From NCBI GenBank assembly GCA_015501595.1, contig JADNRX010000008.1:186001-250000 (forward strand): 64,000 nucleotides of DNA, in the 5' to 3' direction. Positions 45,994-59,278 of the stretch are shown here, one piece after another (position 1 is the first letter of the stretch; every line of letters begins with the position of its first letter). The position numbers and the translations under genes are program-made. The stretch is from Hymenopellis radicata (lineage: Eukaryota > Basidiomycota > Agaricomycetes > Agaricales > Physalacriaceae). The notes beneath the pieces were generated by a model, which saw only the letters and a program-made list of their open reading frames with translations, did no database searches and was not told where the DNA came from.

Positions 45994-48900
45994 TCAAAAC
46001 GAGGCGGGAGGAGAAGATGAGGACCCAGATGGAACGGGCGACGGCGGTGGTCGAGGAGACACTGGCAGACCCATCATTCTTGAATGTCTGTTTCCCCGTT
46101 CAGACTGCGTTACCGTAACGTTCAATCCACGAGAAGACGCGACGTGTGAGGCCTTGCTCATCTTGACATTGGCCTGCACAGGCGTATCCGGCGGTGTCAA
46201 GTCGACATGAGCCCGGGCATCTTCCTCATCAGGTTTGCTGTCCTCGTTCTCTGTCCCGCTCTCTTCCTGCACCGAGTAGTCGTCTCCATCAGACTGTGCC
46301 TCTTCTGGCGGCGCTGCCAAACGACATCAGAATCCCCACTCTTGCGTTACGGCGAGTAGAAAGCATACCTTTCAGTGTTCGCCCGGACAGGCCCAGCAGC
46401 TGATCTGCAGCCCCATCGGAGTACTGCTTGCTGTTCCTCCGACTCTCTTCTTCGGCAGTTTCCTCCACGTTGAACACGCGATTGAACTCCCCCAACATCA
46501 AACTGAATACTCCAGCGGGTATTCCCAGCGTGGGACTGAACACGATACCGACGTTTCGCATGTTCATCTTGTTGACTGACGAATTTTGCACTACCAGGAT
46601 CAGATGCGCAGTCAAAGCCCGCAAAAGGCTGTAGTTTGCTATCGGTAACGACGCAATCAGGTGTGAAAGCTCCCGGATGCGTTCTTGAGGGTCCACAAAA
46701 TCTGAGGCCAGCTGTTATCCGACGAACTACCGTAGAGGATAAAACGACATACCGATAACGGCCAGGAATCGTAAGTGGAGCTCCCTGGTGAGGATACTTG
46801 CTGGAAGTTCTCGGAGGAAGCTCTTCAGAAGGCCGGCAACAGCATGCGGATCCCAGTATTCATCAGACGCCAAAAGATCCACATCACCCTCTACGAGAAT
46901 TTTATTGAGCTAGGCCAGAGAAGATTGACCATACATACCCGCATTGAACATGTCCTTCAGATTTTTTATCACGGCCGAGCTGCCACTGAGGCGATAGATG
47001 CCTTCCTCCTGATCCGCCTGTTTCGCTTCGAGGTATTGTATCGACCGGAAGACAATCGCTGGTAGGTGTGCAATCGTTGCAACGTCCAAAGCCTCTTCGA
47101 GAGGCACGCCGAAAACAGCTCGCGGAATGTGATTCGGGAGTGAAGGCATTTTATCTCCACCTATTACTCATAAGTTTAAGTCAAAAAATGTGTGCAAGTT
47201 TACGAAGCAGAAGTCCGTACCGTTAGGGCGCCCAAAGCCCCAGAATGACCGCGATTTAGCTTTTTCTCGCCGATCGCTAGCTGACGCTGCGGAACCATCA
47301 GGCTGGCTGTCCTTGCCCGAGCCAAATTTGAACCCGGAAGGAATAGGTGCGCCATTAAGGGGACCGGATATCTTCACCTTGCTATTCGCATCGAACTTTT
47401 CCGGAGATGGTACTCGGTCCGAATATCCGGGTGCGGGTGAAGCGCCTGATGACGGATGGACTGATTTGCGCTCTCGATCCGACGCACGATGCCTTTCGGG
47501 GGAGTGTTGTCGCGATGGATGTTGAGAGGCTCGCGGGGTACGCGGTTCCTGTAAATCTGGATAATGGCCCATTTCGGAATTGGCTCGCTCCGATGGTAAG
47601 AAACTGGTTGCATTGGAGAGTGGTGACGAATCTGGGAGACTCGACGACTGGGGTTGACCACGCTCTAGAATGCGGCGCGCAGTTTGCGCATCGGAGAAGC
47701 CAGTTGGGGGATAACGATCAATGGGGGACGGCTCTTGGATAGATTTCGACGGACTGGCCGAACGGGCTACATAGTCGTCTGTACCAGTCGCAGGGAATAG
47801 TTTGGCATTCGAAGGGTCGGGTGGTAGCCTTGAGATGGGCATGGCACCTTTCGAAACAGAAATATCATCCTTCGAGAGGCCACGAACAGGCCTCCGAACG
47901 GGGACAGGCGCTGACGAAGTCGCGTTTCATGGGCCGGAAGTGAAGGTGTGGAACCATTCATCTGCGGAACCGAACCGCTCGAAGAGTTGAATGGTAATGG
48001 TAACGGGTCTTCGGTATATTTTCCCGTGAAGTATCGAACGAGCATCTCGACCCAACCGTCGCGATCAGCGTCACTTTCAGCACATAGGACGTGTCGGGGA
48101 TGATTACCACCAGGACCTTTCTTTGCCTCGACAATGAGGAACGCGTGCCGATACTCCTTTTCTTCATCAGTGGTTGAGCTGCGCTCCGTGCGTTGTTGGC
48201 GCCCGATCTGGGCACCGGTAACGGAAATGGATCCCAGGTGGGTTCCGCCACGCTGTAATGGAGGAACTCAGATACAATGAAGACGAAGATGTCATCAGAG
48301 ACGTACGCAGTCGTAATACTCCAGAACAGGTCCTTGCAGCACAAAGTAGCGTGTCTTCCATCCGCCGAAGTTCTTGCCACGTTTTGTGAGATAGCCCTCT
48401 TTATACCCGGCTTGCATCACGGGCTGATTCATATCCCGCACGATGTCGGATGTGAAGAAGGCGATGACCTCGTCATTGTGTTTGACTGGGAGGTTTATCA
48501 AGGTTTGCAAATAATTTTGAAGAACCGCCTGAGAGGAAACTAAGATACACGAAACGGGTCATGAGATCAAAACGCACCTTTCTTTGATCAACTTTGGCAG
48601 GTGCATGGTCCTTCCACAGCTTGCCCTCTGGAAGAATGCCTATCTTCTTCCCGACGCCTTTTCCAACACTATTCCGCACCCGTTGATCCAAGTTGAGGAC
48701 GTCTGAGTACAGCTTTTCAACCTTCCACCCATCTTTGCCATTTCCCGGATTCACTTGCACAACAAATGAAAGCACCTCCTTTCCACGATCGTTGGCCGAA
48801 CAAAAGAGTGAGAAACGTTTATTGTCGTGTGCGGCAGATCGGAGGAAAGGAGAGGGAGTGCACGGAATGAAGCGGGTACGTTTGGCGACTCCTGCATGTC

Positions 48901-50606
48901 CATTTCAGTACGTGGCTGTATAGAGGCAAGGGAGTCGGCCGGTGATGAATGGAGTTGTTGATCATCAGGGTAGTCATATCCGCCGGCACGGTGATGTGAA
49001 GACGTTGAGGTAGCAGTTCGAGCTTGAGCGGCAGCGTGGGCCTGTTGTGCATGAACATTGGAAGGAGGAAGAGGAAAATCTTCAACAGCCGCTCGCGGCT
49101 TATTTTTGCGTGCCTGAGATGTTGTTGGTGATAGTGGTTCTTCCAATTGTTCTGTGGGGTCGGAAGGTAATTCACCCACATTATCGGCATCATGGTCCTC
49201 AGCGTCATCCACGTCGTCGTCGTCGTCGCCATCGTCGTCAAAGTCCAAAAATTCACCTTTGATAACGATTTGAGGACTCTCCCTGCCGTTGACAGTGTTG
49301 ATACTGGCAGCCGCCAAGGGAGACTTGGAGGCAGCGAAAGCTCCGACCTTGGGGCTTGGAGCGGGAGAATCAACCATGTTGGCAATATACTGTCTGGCCT
49401 CGTCAGGAAGACTGATGCGAGAGTCGCGGGATAACTGGTGGGCTCCGTTGACAGACAGAAGAGCGAGTTGTGGCGGAGGGGAGTAAGGATTAGGCATGGG
49501 AGATGAAGAAAAGGTTTGCTGTGGCGTAGAATTCTGTACGGAAGGACTAGAGAAATCAGGAGGGGCCGTCTGGGGCGTCGATGCGGAGTGTGAAGAGGAA
49601 TGATGGTAGTTGGACTGTGGAGGAGGTGTCTGCGAATATGATACGCTGGTTCCTGTAGTACTGACGCTGGCCACGCTTTCAGTTATGCTAGATTTCCGTG
49701 AATAGGTAGCGGGCCTGGAAGCGTGACTGCTTCCGCTTGTAATAGAGTCTGAATAGGTATGGTGAGGTTGTGGTGGGAAGGGCGTCATTTCTTGGGTATC
49801 GGAAATGGCGGGGACGGGGAGGGATTCTGCGCGAGGCGGTACGACTAGCGGGGAAAGAGAAGACTTGCGTGGTGTGGTCGTGTGTGCTTGACTGGGATCA
49901 GGAACAGAGGGTGGAGGTACCCTTGAGTGACTGGTAGTAGGTTCGAGTGACTGCGTGGAATGTAGGGCATGTGCTGTCGTTCTAGGCGTCGCTTTGGTAA
50001 AGAAAATCATCATCAGATAGAATGTTACGACCAATAGAGTCAAGACGTACGTTGTTCTTCGGAGTGATGCCTAATCATCGTTTGTCTAGGATGATCGCTA
50101 TTCGTGGCGGCTATTTCGCTGGGGGGAACCGGGCTTGCATGACTTTGTTGGGACCCATGGTTTGGTTGAGCCTTGTCGTGGCTACGATGTCTACGGTCAG
50201 ACGAATTGAGAACCGCGCCTAGCTTTGACTTGGCAGAGTCGCGCTCTGCTCTGACTCGTTCTAGTTCTTTGAGTATCTGGTTGTATCCCGACCGCTGTTT
50301 CTCTATGAGTTTCCATAGCTGGGCGTTTTGGGACGAAAGAACGTTTCTGTCGTTAAGAGCCTGTTCAAGAGCAGACATTTTAGGATCAGGCGCGGCGGCG
50401 TGCTGAGCGAGAATCATGTCAACTGTCATAGCGCCAGCGGCGGGAACTAGGGAGTTTGTCGAAGATGAACCGGGAAGGCTGGTTGTGGAAGAGGCTGCTG
50501 ACGGCATCGCAGAGCGTACTGGTGTCGGAGAGGAAGTAGATGGCTGTAAAAAGTGTGTTGGCGTCGAATGCGATGACGCCGAAGGTGCTCGGGACGTCGA
50601 GGGCAT
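45994..50606 (-). CDS. BEM3: Rho GTPase-activating protein with PX and PH domains, Bem3-like
   Basis: Stimulates GTP hydrolysis on Cdc42/Rho at sites of polarised growth. It starts MPSTSRAPSASSHSTPTHFL. A coiled segment follows (LWKLIEKQRSGYNQILKELE), then several hundred Ser/Pro-rich residues with acidic FDDDGDDDDDVDDAEDHD. The PX domain lies at about 48470-48780 (YSDVLNLDQRVRNSVGKGVG), followed by PH (GYLTKRGKNFGGWKTRYFVL) across an intron. RhoGAP comes last: GVPLEEALDV, GIYRLSGSSAVIKNL with the catalytic arginine in YRLSG, LLKSFLRELPAS and NKMNMRNVGIVFSPTL. The acidic C-terminus ends SSSSPPASF. PX-PH-RhoGAP in this order is the Bem3 signature. Confidence 0.88.
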
Positions 50607-50772
50607 CGTTGCCAGAGTTAAGTTGCACCGTTGTCGCCGAGGTTTCTAGGCCAATCAGAAACTCGAACGACGGAGTGACACAAACAGGTCACGTGTCTTG
50701 TGCGGATATTGCGAATTGGTCCGACCTTCTTTCTTGGTTACCGCGTGCATCATATAGAGCCTACCCCGCGCC

Positions 50773-53678
50773 ATGTCGCTGCGCGTCCTTATACCCCGCA
50801 TTTCGCGTCCTCGGCTGTCTAGGCCCCAGCTCAGATTCAAGACTACTCTGCCTACAGCGACTCCGACTCAACCACCACCGCCACATCTGCCAGAACATGC
50901 TGTGATTTCTACGTTTGATCTCTTCAGTATCGGCGGTATGTCGCTGTTGGGTCGTACCGTCTCAGTAACGAGACAATGAACCCAGTTGGTCCATCATCAT
51001 CACATACCGTCGGCCCAATGCGCGCGGGCAAGATTTTCATTAACGACTTGAAACAATTAGACTTGCTGGAAAAGGTGTCTTCTCCCTCTATTTAAATTGG
51101 CCTGATCTCTGATCCTCGAGCAGGTGAAAATGGTGAAAATCACACTGTACGCGGCTCAGTCTTTGGCTTCACTGTATTACCCCCTTATATGTTTTTCAGT
51201 TACGGGTCACTCGCGGCCACAGGTTTGTTTCTAACAAAGTCAGCGCCTCAGATTTATTTATACAACTCATAGGGAAAGGGTACGTCTAGGTCGTACCATA
51301 ACACCAATAGGTGTCTAAATCCGCCTTTCCAGCCACCATACCCCTCAAGCTATCCTGCTTGGGTTAGAGGGTATGTACGACCATAATATCAACTCTCACT
51401 TAGTTGGCTTCCAGGTTCCGATCCCGAAACTATCGATACCGGAACAATCCCTTCTCGCTACGAGGCCATCTTGGCCAACAAGACTCTGCAGCTCGGAGGT
51501 CATCATGTTATACATTATGATATGGATCGTGATATGCTTTGGCGTTGGGATCAAGTCTTGAAAACACACCCTAATGGCATGCGCTTCAGTTGTTTTGGCG
51601 AGGAAGGCGAACTATTGGCGACCAATGAATACTTCAGGTATTTCAGCGTTTCCTCAGAGATAATAATATCCGTTAATCAGCCTCTTCAGCGTCGGAGGTG
51701 GGTTTGTTGTTAACGACAAGACCAAAGGTTCGCGGTTCGCGCTCGCTCTCCCCGTCTTAACTAACTGTCTCAGTCGATGAAAATCTGTTCTACAAGGGTG
51801 TCGATAAGACGGCGGTACAGGCCGCTAGGCTGCACCAATCACATTCGCTTGCTGAGCCTTCCGTGGACGATCCGAATCCCTCGTCAACATCCTCGAAAGA
51901 CGCGACTGGTCATCCACCTTATGCGTTCGAATCTGGGAACAGTCTGTTAGCCCTGACAAAGAAACATAACGTACGCGCTTTGGATGGGCTGAGTTTAATC
52001 GTTCAATGAGCATTCCCCCAGATGAGCATAGCGCAGATTGTCTACGATAACGAGAGATCCTTTGGGTACACCGATGACGATATTCATAACAAGGTATACC
52101 GCTTTGACCGTATCACTTGCGTGTGTGTTAACAACGTATAGATTTTTCGAATTTGGCAGGTTATGGACGACTGTATACGTACCGGCGTTTCCGCGAAAGA
52201 ACGCACACTACCCGGTCGTTTGGGTCTCCGTCGAAGGGCACCAATGCTGTATAGACGATTGATGCGGGGTTTCTATCCTCAGGTGGCATCGCCGACGTTG
52301 CCCGCTATTGAGTCGGGATGGAAACCGGAATCAATCGAAGGACCTGCGTCATCCGAGTATGAAGCATCCTCGAACGAAGGCTCTTCCCGACAGACATCAT
52401 TGGGTGGGTCCGTTTCACCGAGGAGGGGACATCCTCTTGTTGTTGGCAGCTTCGATCACGCACTTATGCCCATGCCTCCGGTAAGAATGGCATATATGTT
52501 CAACACGGCGTGATTTGACGTTGCTAACACTTAGAGGAAAACGATGATTCCTGCGGTTGATTTCCTGTCCTGTTACGCCATTGCTGTCAATGAGGTGAAT
52601 GCAAGTGGAGGTCGAATAGTCACGTCTCCGACCAATGGCGCAGCGGGCGTCATCCCGGCGGTTCTCAAATACATTATTGAGGTGGGATAATGCCGTTTTA
52701 CATGGCGCTGTCATTCATCGTCTTCTTTCTTCAAGTTCGTCAGCGACGATCCCGAGAAGAATGTGATGACTTTTCTGTTAACGGCCTCTGTAAGTTTCGC
52801 ACTTTCAGGGGATGCCGTTAGGTAGACTGTTCATAGGCTATTGGCATGCTCTTCAAACGTGGAAGTACGATATCTGCTGCCGAAGGAGGCTGTCAAGCAG
52901 AAGTTGGCGGTGCGCGGGTTTGATACCACTTTTGCGTGAGCTGCGCTCATCACTAACGTCTAGTTGCCTGCTCAATGGCTAGTGCGGGCTTCGCCGCATG
53001 TATGGGCGGTAAGCTTTTACGAGTTGACAGTCTGAATGCATGTTAACGCGATCATGTATTAGCCTCTCCCGAGACTGTATTGCAAGTAAGATTGTTGTCT
53101 TGAATCACAAGCTACGTTTACTGACGACCATATTGGCTGCTGAAATTGGCATTGGTTGGTCTGAGCGCCTCTTAGATTATCGATTGACTAACCCCGCGCC
53201 ACTAGAGCATAATCTCGGGCTGACCTGCGATCCCATCGATGGTTTGGTACAAGTTCCCTGCATCGTATGTCATCTACTCAAGTCCTGGCAACGGGCTAAT
53301 ATTGGTTATATTGAATTACTTAGGAGCGGAACAGCCTTGGTGGTGAGTGCGTTTCGTTGCTGTGTAGCGCCCACGTTAACGTTGTTGTGAAGCTGTCAAA
53401 GCTATTACGGCTGCGCAACTGGCCATGGCAAGTGATGGCGTCTACAGTGTCACATTAGACGAAGCGATCGAAGCGATGCGGGTCACGGCAGCAGACATGA
53501 GTGTCAAGTACAAGGAGACAAGCCTATCAGTACGTGGATTTGTTTGTTGTACGATGTACAAGGCTCATACAGTTATATCACAGGGCCTAGCGGTATGTCC
53601 ACATTGATTACTGATGTACACCTTGCTGAATTCTTCCAGACAACTGTCAGGATTCCGCTCACAGTTCCCGCATGCTGA
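50773..53678 (+). CDS. L-serine dehydratase, iron-sulfur type, single chain
   Basis: Deaminates L-serine to pyruvate with a 4Fe-4S cluster. This is the bacterial SdaA-type enzyme, unrelated to the PLP enzymes Cha1/Ilv1. It starts [20 protein letters not shown], an arginine-rich, acid-poor N-terminus that looks like a mitochondrial targeting sequence. The beta domain has [15 protein letters not shown], built across an intron. The alpha domain has [38 protein letters not shown] and [18 protein letters not shown], giving the three cluster cysteines. A Ser/Pro-rich insert of about 60 residues (52290-52440) separates the domains. It ends RIPLTVPAC with TGA at 53676-53678. About a dozen short introns are present, so it is native nuclear sequence, not contamination. 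Confidence 0.88.
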
Positions 53679-53795
53679 TATACACCGGACTTGCTACTTT
53701 GACCAACAACATTATAGATATAAACAGGGTTCCCAACAGCTTCACGAATTATTACAGTCCGTATGGTATCATAGATGTTTAATATCAATCCCATA

Positions 53796-54594
53796 TCAAT
53801 CAAAGTGCGTCCCGCGCTTGGGATCTGCCCGACGTTTCTCGACCGCTTTCTTCACCTTTCTCTCTGGCCGAACGACAATGATAGGGACAGGGGAGTGAAT
53901 GAGGACATATCTAGAAACAGATCCCATGGCGCCTTTGGTCGTCAACGTCTGCCATGGCCTATTCCTGTAATGAGCTTGTAACCAAAAGTAAATGAGCATA
54001 GTACGGACTTTCTGCCTCTCGTGCCAACGACCACGGAATCGGGGCGATACAGGGCAATAAGCCTGTCAAGCGTATCTGTTATCTTTCCGGGCACATACTC
54101 CAAGTGCAAGCTGACACGCCGGTCCGGATCTGACTCGATTGCTTTTCGCTGGATTCTGCGCATCAGCTCGCGTGCCTCGTCGCGAATATCATCATGATCA
54201 CGTTCATTGAGGATATCCTCCTCGACTCCGCGGCAGATGACCAGCTCGTCCGAGTCCTGGACGAGAGACTCGAGGGCCCAGTCCAGCGCCTCTTCGCCGG
54301 ACTCGTCGGGGGAAGCGGCGCACAGGAAGACACGGGTGGCGGGCGTGCGCACGTAGCCCGACGAGGCAGACGAGAGGGTGAAGGAGAACATGGATGCGGC
54401 GGGATTCTCAAAGGTGTCGAAGGAGACTTTGGCGGTGTACGAGGACGACTTGGGCGTCGACGGCGTCACCGGGAGAACGACGGCGACGAGGCATTTGACG
54501 GCGGCGTCGTCGCGGACGGCAGCGGGCTCGGGGATAGCGACGGTGAAGCGGAGGGCGTGCTCCCCGACGGGTGTCTCATGGCGGAGCGAAGCAT
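53796..54594 (-). CDS. Universal stress protein (UspA-type) domain protein
   Basis: A Usp-fold nucleotide-binding protein of unknown specific role. The core reads ATRVFLCAASPDESGEEALD with WALESLVQDSDELVIC, then DSVVVGTRGRKS; an intron near 53956-54010 leads to TLTTKGAMGSVSRYVLIHSP and VPIIVVRPERKVKK. G-x2-G-x9-G(S/T) is the usual ATP-binding pattern; here it is GTRGRKS...GAMGSVS. The tail is basic. The likely start MLRSAMR (54594) is one frame away from TPVGEHALRFTVAIPEP, so one base seems missing near 54576; otherwise no ATG precedes the conserved part. Confidence 0.78.
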
Positions 54595-54639
54595 GGTGTG
54601 GTCTATGTTACGTAATGGCGCAGAGCAAGCAAGCTTGAC

Positions 54640-55892
54640 ATGAGTCCACTTCCACGGGAGATTGTCGACGCGATTGTCGACTGCATAGAGACTGACCGGC
54701 CTTTGCTCTCTGCGTGTCTCCTAACTTGCGACGCGAAACTTGCGGCGAGCTGCCGCCGCTACATATTTCGCCAAGTAAAGATTGGACCGCCTGGCTCGCG
54801 TCTCTCTGCCAAGGCATTCTCTGATGTAGTCGCCGCTGCACCAGATATCCTGCCCTTGGTCACAACTCTACATCTAAAGCAAGGTGATTCCCGATTACAA
54901 TGTCCTTGACGTGCATTGATTCTCTCTCTCTTTAGGTTATCCGAATTGGGTGCCATTTGAGACGACGCTTCCACCATTAGTGTCTTCTCTCATAAACCTT
55001 CGCAGCGTCCACCTCAATCATATCGAGTTTCAGGACTCTTGCCGACTGCTAGAATCCCTCAAATCTCACTCGCTACTGACGCAACTCCATCTCTCCATGT
55101 GTCATTTCGCGAGCTACGCCGAATTGATCTCATTTCTTTCCGCGTTTTCATCTCTTACCGTTCTCTCAATTGTTGGCAGACTGTATGTTCGTCCCTATGC
55201 TCCCACATCCCGTTCACCGGGAACTACCCCCAATCGGCTCTTGGAGCTCAACGTTGATAGGAAATGGGGTCTCGACTTTGTGAGCACGCACGATGCATTC
55301 ATCTGCATGGACGACCTCCAGACACTGCGCGTCCAAAGCCTTGATTCCCAGGACGTTTGGCCTGTACTAGACACGCTCAAGAGTCTTCAGCATTTCGCAA
55401 TCTCCGATTGTTACTACGGTACGACAAACCTCAATCGTACTCTTCCTCCTTTTCCATCAAGAGCTAGGTGATTCTCCCCCGCAGCAATTGCCGCTGAATA
55501 GCCCACGAACCCTGTGGGTATCTGCTGAATACCTGGGAGCGTTGATTTGGTGGACGCATACGCTGAGTCGCAGTAATAACTTCCTCCTGGAGGTGATTAC
55601 ATTTGTGATCCCATCGCTCGTTGCCCCCGCCTTTGAGATTCTGTCTCATTGGAAGGCCCTCGACGCCACTCTTACGCGGCGTGATTATCGCTCCCTCAGA
55701 AGAGTGAACTTTATCGTTGCGGTTGGATCAGAACTGTGGTCGCAAGGATCAGTGTCCACTACACCTCGAGCAGACCACCTGGTCGACTTCATTTCCTGTT
55801 CATGCGAACGACTGGCTGAAATGGGTTTGTTGTACGTTGGAATTGTAGACGGTGAGCTTGGACCTTCGTTCTGTTCAAGGCACTTATCGTAA
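54640..55892 (+). CDS. F-box-like/LRR-type hypothetical protein
   Basis: It starts MSPLPREIVDAIVDCIETDR, an F-box-like N-terminus (LP.EIVD.I). Leucine-rich segments follow: TTLHLKQ, PPLVSSLINLRSVHLNHIEF, LESLKSHSLLTQLHLSMCHF and LQTLRVQSLDSQ. Introns near 54884-54935 and 55421-55467 join the exons. The C-terminal part (ITFVIPSLVAPAFEILSHWK) is typical of the large agaricomycete F-box family, whose members are thought to select substrates for SCF ubiquitin ligases. The first 40 residues are the main evidence. It is divergent from the F-box gene at 27812 and unrelated to that duplication. Confidence 0.65.
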
Positions 55893-56036
55893 ACATAGAT
55901 CGAGGGACCACAAACCAGGATGTGTGGACTTACGAAGCAGCAACTACCCCAACGTCGTAGTATCAGTTCCATGTGCGAAGTATATATTGTGAAGGGTGCG
56001 GTAGTGACATTAATGAATGATACAAGTACTTTTCCT

Positions 56037-57444
56037 CTATAAGTATGCTCGTGCGCTCCTCCTCCCCATCTCAATAATCTTCCAGCCGCCAGTGAGCTCG
56101 TTATCCAGCTCCTCCGCTACCCGTGTGAGCGCAATGACATAGGTGCACTGCTCGACCTTGTCTTCTGCGCCAACAACGATCTCACGCGTCTTTGCATTCT
56201 TGAAGAGTAATATCTCTTGAGTGCTAAAGGTTATTAAGAAGACGGGAACATCATTCTCGAGTATCTTGCCCGCGGAGACGTCGACCTGTCGAATATCCAG
56301 GACTTTGCTATCACTAACAAGGCCCTGACGGAGGTACTGTTCCATAGTGGCCCATAGAACGTTGTACGCAGCCTCCCCACACCAGGCTTGTAGACCTTCC
56401 TGATCTGCAGTAAGGAATGCGTCGACAACTTCGGGAACGATGTATTCGCGAAGTTCGCGTTCGAAAGATTCGTGGTCAAATGTGGAATCCATCTCCTTCA
56501 TCATGCGCATCACGCGAGCGGTCTCGTTTTCGTCGAAGAAGGATGTGAGGTTGTGCGAAAAGGATCGGACGGAGGCAATGACGGGGTTTTCAGACTCGTC
56601 CCAAGACTGGCGGAGCTCTGAAAGTTTACGCAATACAGGACTTGAGTCCTTGAGCGCATTCCATTTCTCTTGTCTTGGCGAGTCCTTGTGAAGCACAACA
56701 GCTTCGCCAGCGCTATTCAAAAGTCAGAAAAGCATGTGGGAGAGAGAAAGTAGTCACTCTGGATTCGCCGCCGTTCGTGTTGTCCCCAGCCGACCTCCTT
56801 TGCCAGCCTTGACCAGTCGGCGTTGTCGTCGCAATCGCCGCGCCTCTTTCTCCTCGAACCCGGCATGCTTCGCGCTCCCGCTGTCGTCCAAAGCATCAAT
56901 AAGAGTTTCGCTTAGAGCTTTATAAGCGGCAGTCTTCCGTATCGGCTCCGTGCTCTTCTCAAGAGTTGAAGACACTGCTGACGTTGCACGCGAAATGGCG
57001 CGCATGATCTCGCTCTCCTCCATGCTCTTCAACGCCTCCCCAACAGCGTCGCCGACCTTGACTCCAGTCTTGCGAAGCTCCTCCGCCGCTGCGCGGAGAC
57101 GCGGATTCTCTTTTATACTCGAAGTCAACTGTTAACATTGTTAGTAGCTGGTAAAACATGTTCACTGATGAACGTCGTACCCTGGCGCGCTCGTATGCTG
57201 CCCTTGCACGCTTCATTGCCTCCGAGTCCTGCAGCTTATCGACATCTCCCTGGAGCTGTTTGACATTATCTTGCAACTCCCGGTTCTTCCGTAACTCGTC
57301 CTTGAGAACGTCTACAAATGTCTGGAACGCCGACTTGGGGGGCCCATTGAAGCGGCGCGCCGAGGCATGGAAATATCTAGGCGGCGGAGGGCGGGCGTGA
57401 AGACATTGCCGGCGGACAGCGTTTTGGAGATGTCGGAGCAGCAT
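56037..57444 (-). CDS. TIM44: Mitochondrial import inner membrane translocase subunit Tim44
   Basis: The matrix-side adaptor that tethers Hsp70 to the TIM23 channel. It starts MLLRHLQNAVRRQCLHARPP with PPRYFHASARRFN, a clear mitochondrial presequence. A coiled region follows (VDVLKDELRKNRELQDNVKQ), then IKENPRLRAAAEELRKTGVK after an intron near 57125-57180. The basic linker RRLRRQRRLVKAGKGGR leads into the C-terminal Tim44 domain: FFDENETARVMRMMKEMDST, FDHESFERELREYIVPEVVD, and VFLITFSTQEILLFKN. It ends GGWKIIEMGRRSARAYL. Three exons keep frame throughout. Length and layout match fungal Tim44. Confidence 0.92.
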
Positions 57445-57618
57445 GGGGGAAAAATTCAAGGAGTTCCCAATATGACCATGTGACCCAACGCCTACCTTCG
57501 GCCCGAGTAGCCCGAGTGTCTGATCAGACTTCGATGAAGGCACAACATCACGTCGACATCAAGCTAGCGTGGGGGCGGCTGGAACCGTCTCTTCTTGCCT
57601 CACAACCACTATCATACA

Positions 57619-59119
57619 TGTCTCCTGTTCATGTTCTTGACCCATACTATCTGGCCATTACGGTCCTTGTTACAATCGCCTATCAACTATCGGGCTTCGC
57701 AATAGCTTTCACCCTCAAGTTTGACAAGATCACAGATTTCACTGGCGGTGCGTTCGATTTGAAGCCATATATGCTTTACTAAGTGTTATGCAGGCTCCAA
57801 TTTCTTTATTCTCGGTATCACTACTCGCCGTGTCCTCGTTATGCGTTCACTGACAGTCTCTCGCGTATAGCGCTTTTGACGCTGCTCATGGGCAATGAGT
57901 ATCATGCTAGAAACATAGTAGTTTCTGTCTTGGTCATGATCTGGGCCGTCCGCATAGCCGGTACGTTCATGTCAGCTCATTTTGTATGTTTGCCCTCTCA
58001 ATCCATCTTAGCTTTTCTCCTCTATCGTGTGCTCAAGACGGGAAGCGACAGCCGCTTTGATGATATACGTTCACACTTCTTCAAGTTCCTAGGTATTGTC
58101 TCTTCTTTGATTACCGGTTCATTATGCTGATACTAGCTCGCATGTAGGCTTCTGGATAGGTCAGTTTCGCACTCGCCGCTATATCCGTGAAGAAGTTGAC
58201 GCCAAGTTTTCTTACAGGACAGATCGTCTGGGTAAGAAATCAAGTTCAATCTCCACGGTAGATCTTGCTCAATGACTACTAGGTTTGGACAGTGTCGCTG
58301 CCAGTAACCATCTTGAATTCGCCTGCGGTGTCGGACACGTCTGATAGAGGTTCTAATCCCGCCTTTGGTACATCTCGCGATATTGGCGGGATCGTGTTAT
58401 GGTCGATAGGATTTCTGATTGAAGCTGTGGCCGATATTCAGAAGGTACTAGTACGCAGTTTAACTTTTGCGGCAGGTTCTAAGCCTTGAGGTAGTTTCGC
58501 TACAAGCAGAGCAAGAGTTCACCAAAGGATATGCCTATGACTGTTAGCATTTCGCCAGCCATTGTTTTGTCGTTAACTCACATATCCCTAGGCTGGGTTA
58601 TGGAAATACTCTCGTCACCCGCCGTACTTCGGAGAGTGAGTGCTTCACAAGTCAACGTCACCAACTATGACCTCTATTAGAATGCTATGCTGGTGGGGCG
58701 TGTTTATGATTTCTTTATCGCCGGCTACGAACGGAGCATTGTCTTCTTCGGCGCACGCTGCGCTGTATGGCTCCATCGTTTCACCGATATTCACCGTCTT
58801 GTATGTGCACTTACTTGTATACTATTTCATTACTAACGTATTCAGGCTGTTAATGTTCGCGTCAGGCGTTCCTACCGCAGAAAGACCTCAGGCGGAACGT
58901 TACTATCTGAAGACATATGGACCAGACTCCCAAAGCCCTCATGCATGGACGAACTATATGGTTTACAGGAACAGAACCTCGATTTTGGTGCCCATGCCAC
59001 CTTCCCTTTATGCCGTGCTACCCAAGTGGCTGAAGCAAACGATATTGTTGGACTTTCCGTTTTACAGTTTTAGTGAAAGCAGGGATGGGCCAGCAGCGCT
59101 GGAGAAGGCAAGAGGTTAA
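57619..59119 (+). CDS. DUF1295 family membrane protein (steroid 5-alpha-reductase-like)
   Basis: A multi-pass membrane protein of a family related to steroid 5-alpha-reductases and isoprenylcysteine methyltransferases; the substrate is unknown. It starts MSPVHVLDPYYLAITVLVTI. Spliced exons give ALKFDKITDFTGG-type loops (TLKFDKITDFTGG/SNFFILG), MGNEYHARNIVVSVLVMIWA, RIAGFLLYRVLKTGSDSRFD and GIVLWSIGFLIEAVADIQK. The C-terminal signature is FRYKQS then GLWKYSRHPPYFGE, where W.YSRHPNYFGE is the usual form; histidine and glutamate are kept and Asn is replaced by Pro. It ends RDGPAALEKARG. Several short introns are present, including one of about 50 nt before FLLYRV. Confidence 0.85.
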
Positions 59120-59278
59120 AGACTTTTTGTTATTATAGCTTGGACCATGTTATCTACAGAATTAGGACCGCTCAGAACAATTTGTGGCCACGACCGGACA
59201 TACCTTCTCCTCACTCAGGTATTAATTACACTGCTCTCATATTTATACATGCGCTCAGTCTAGCTCCACAGTGAGAAA

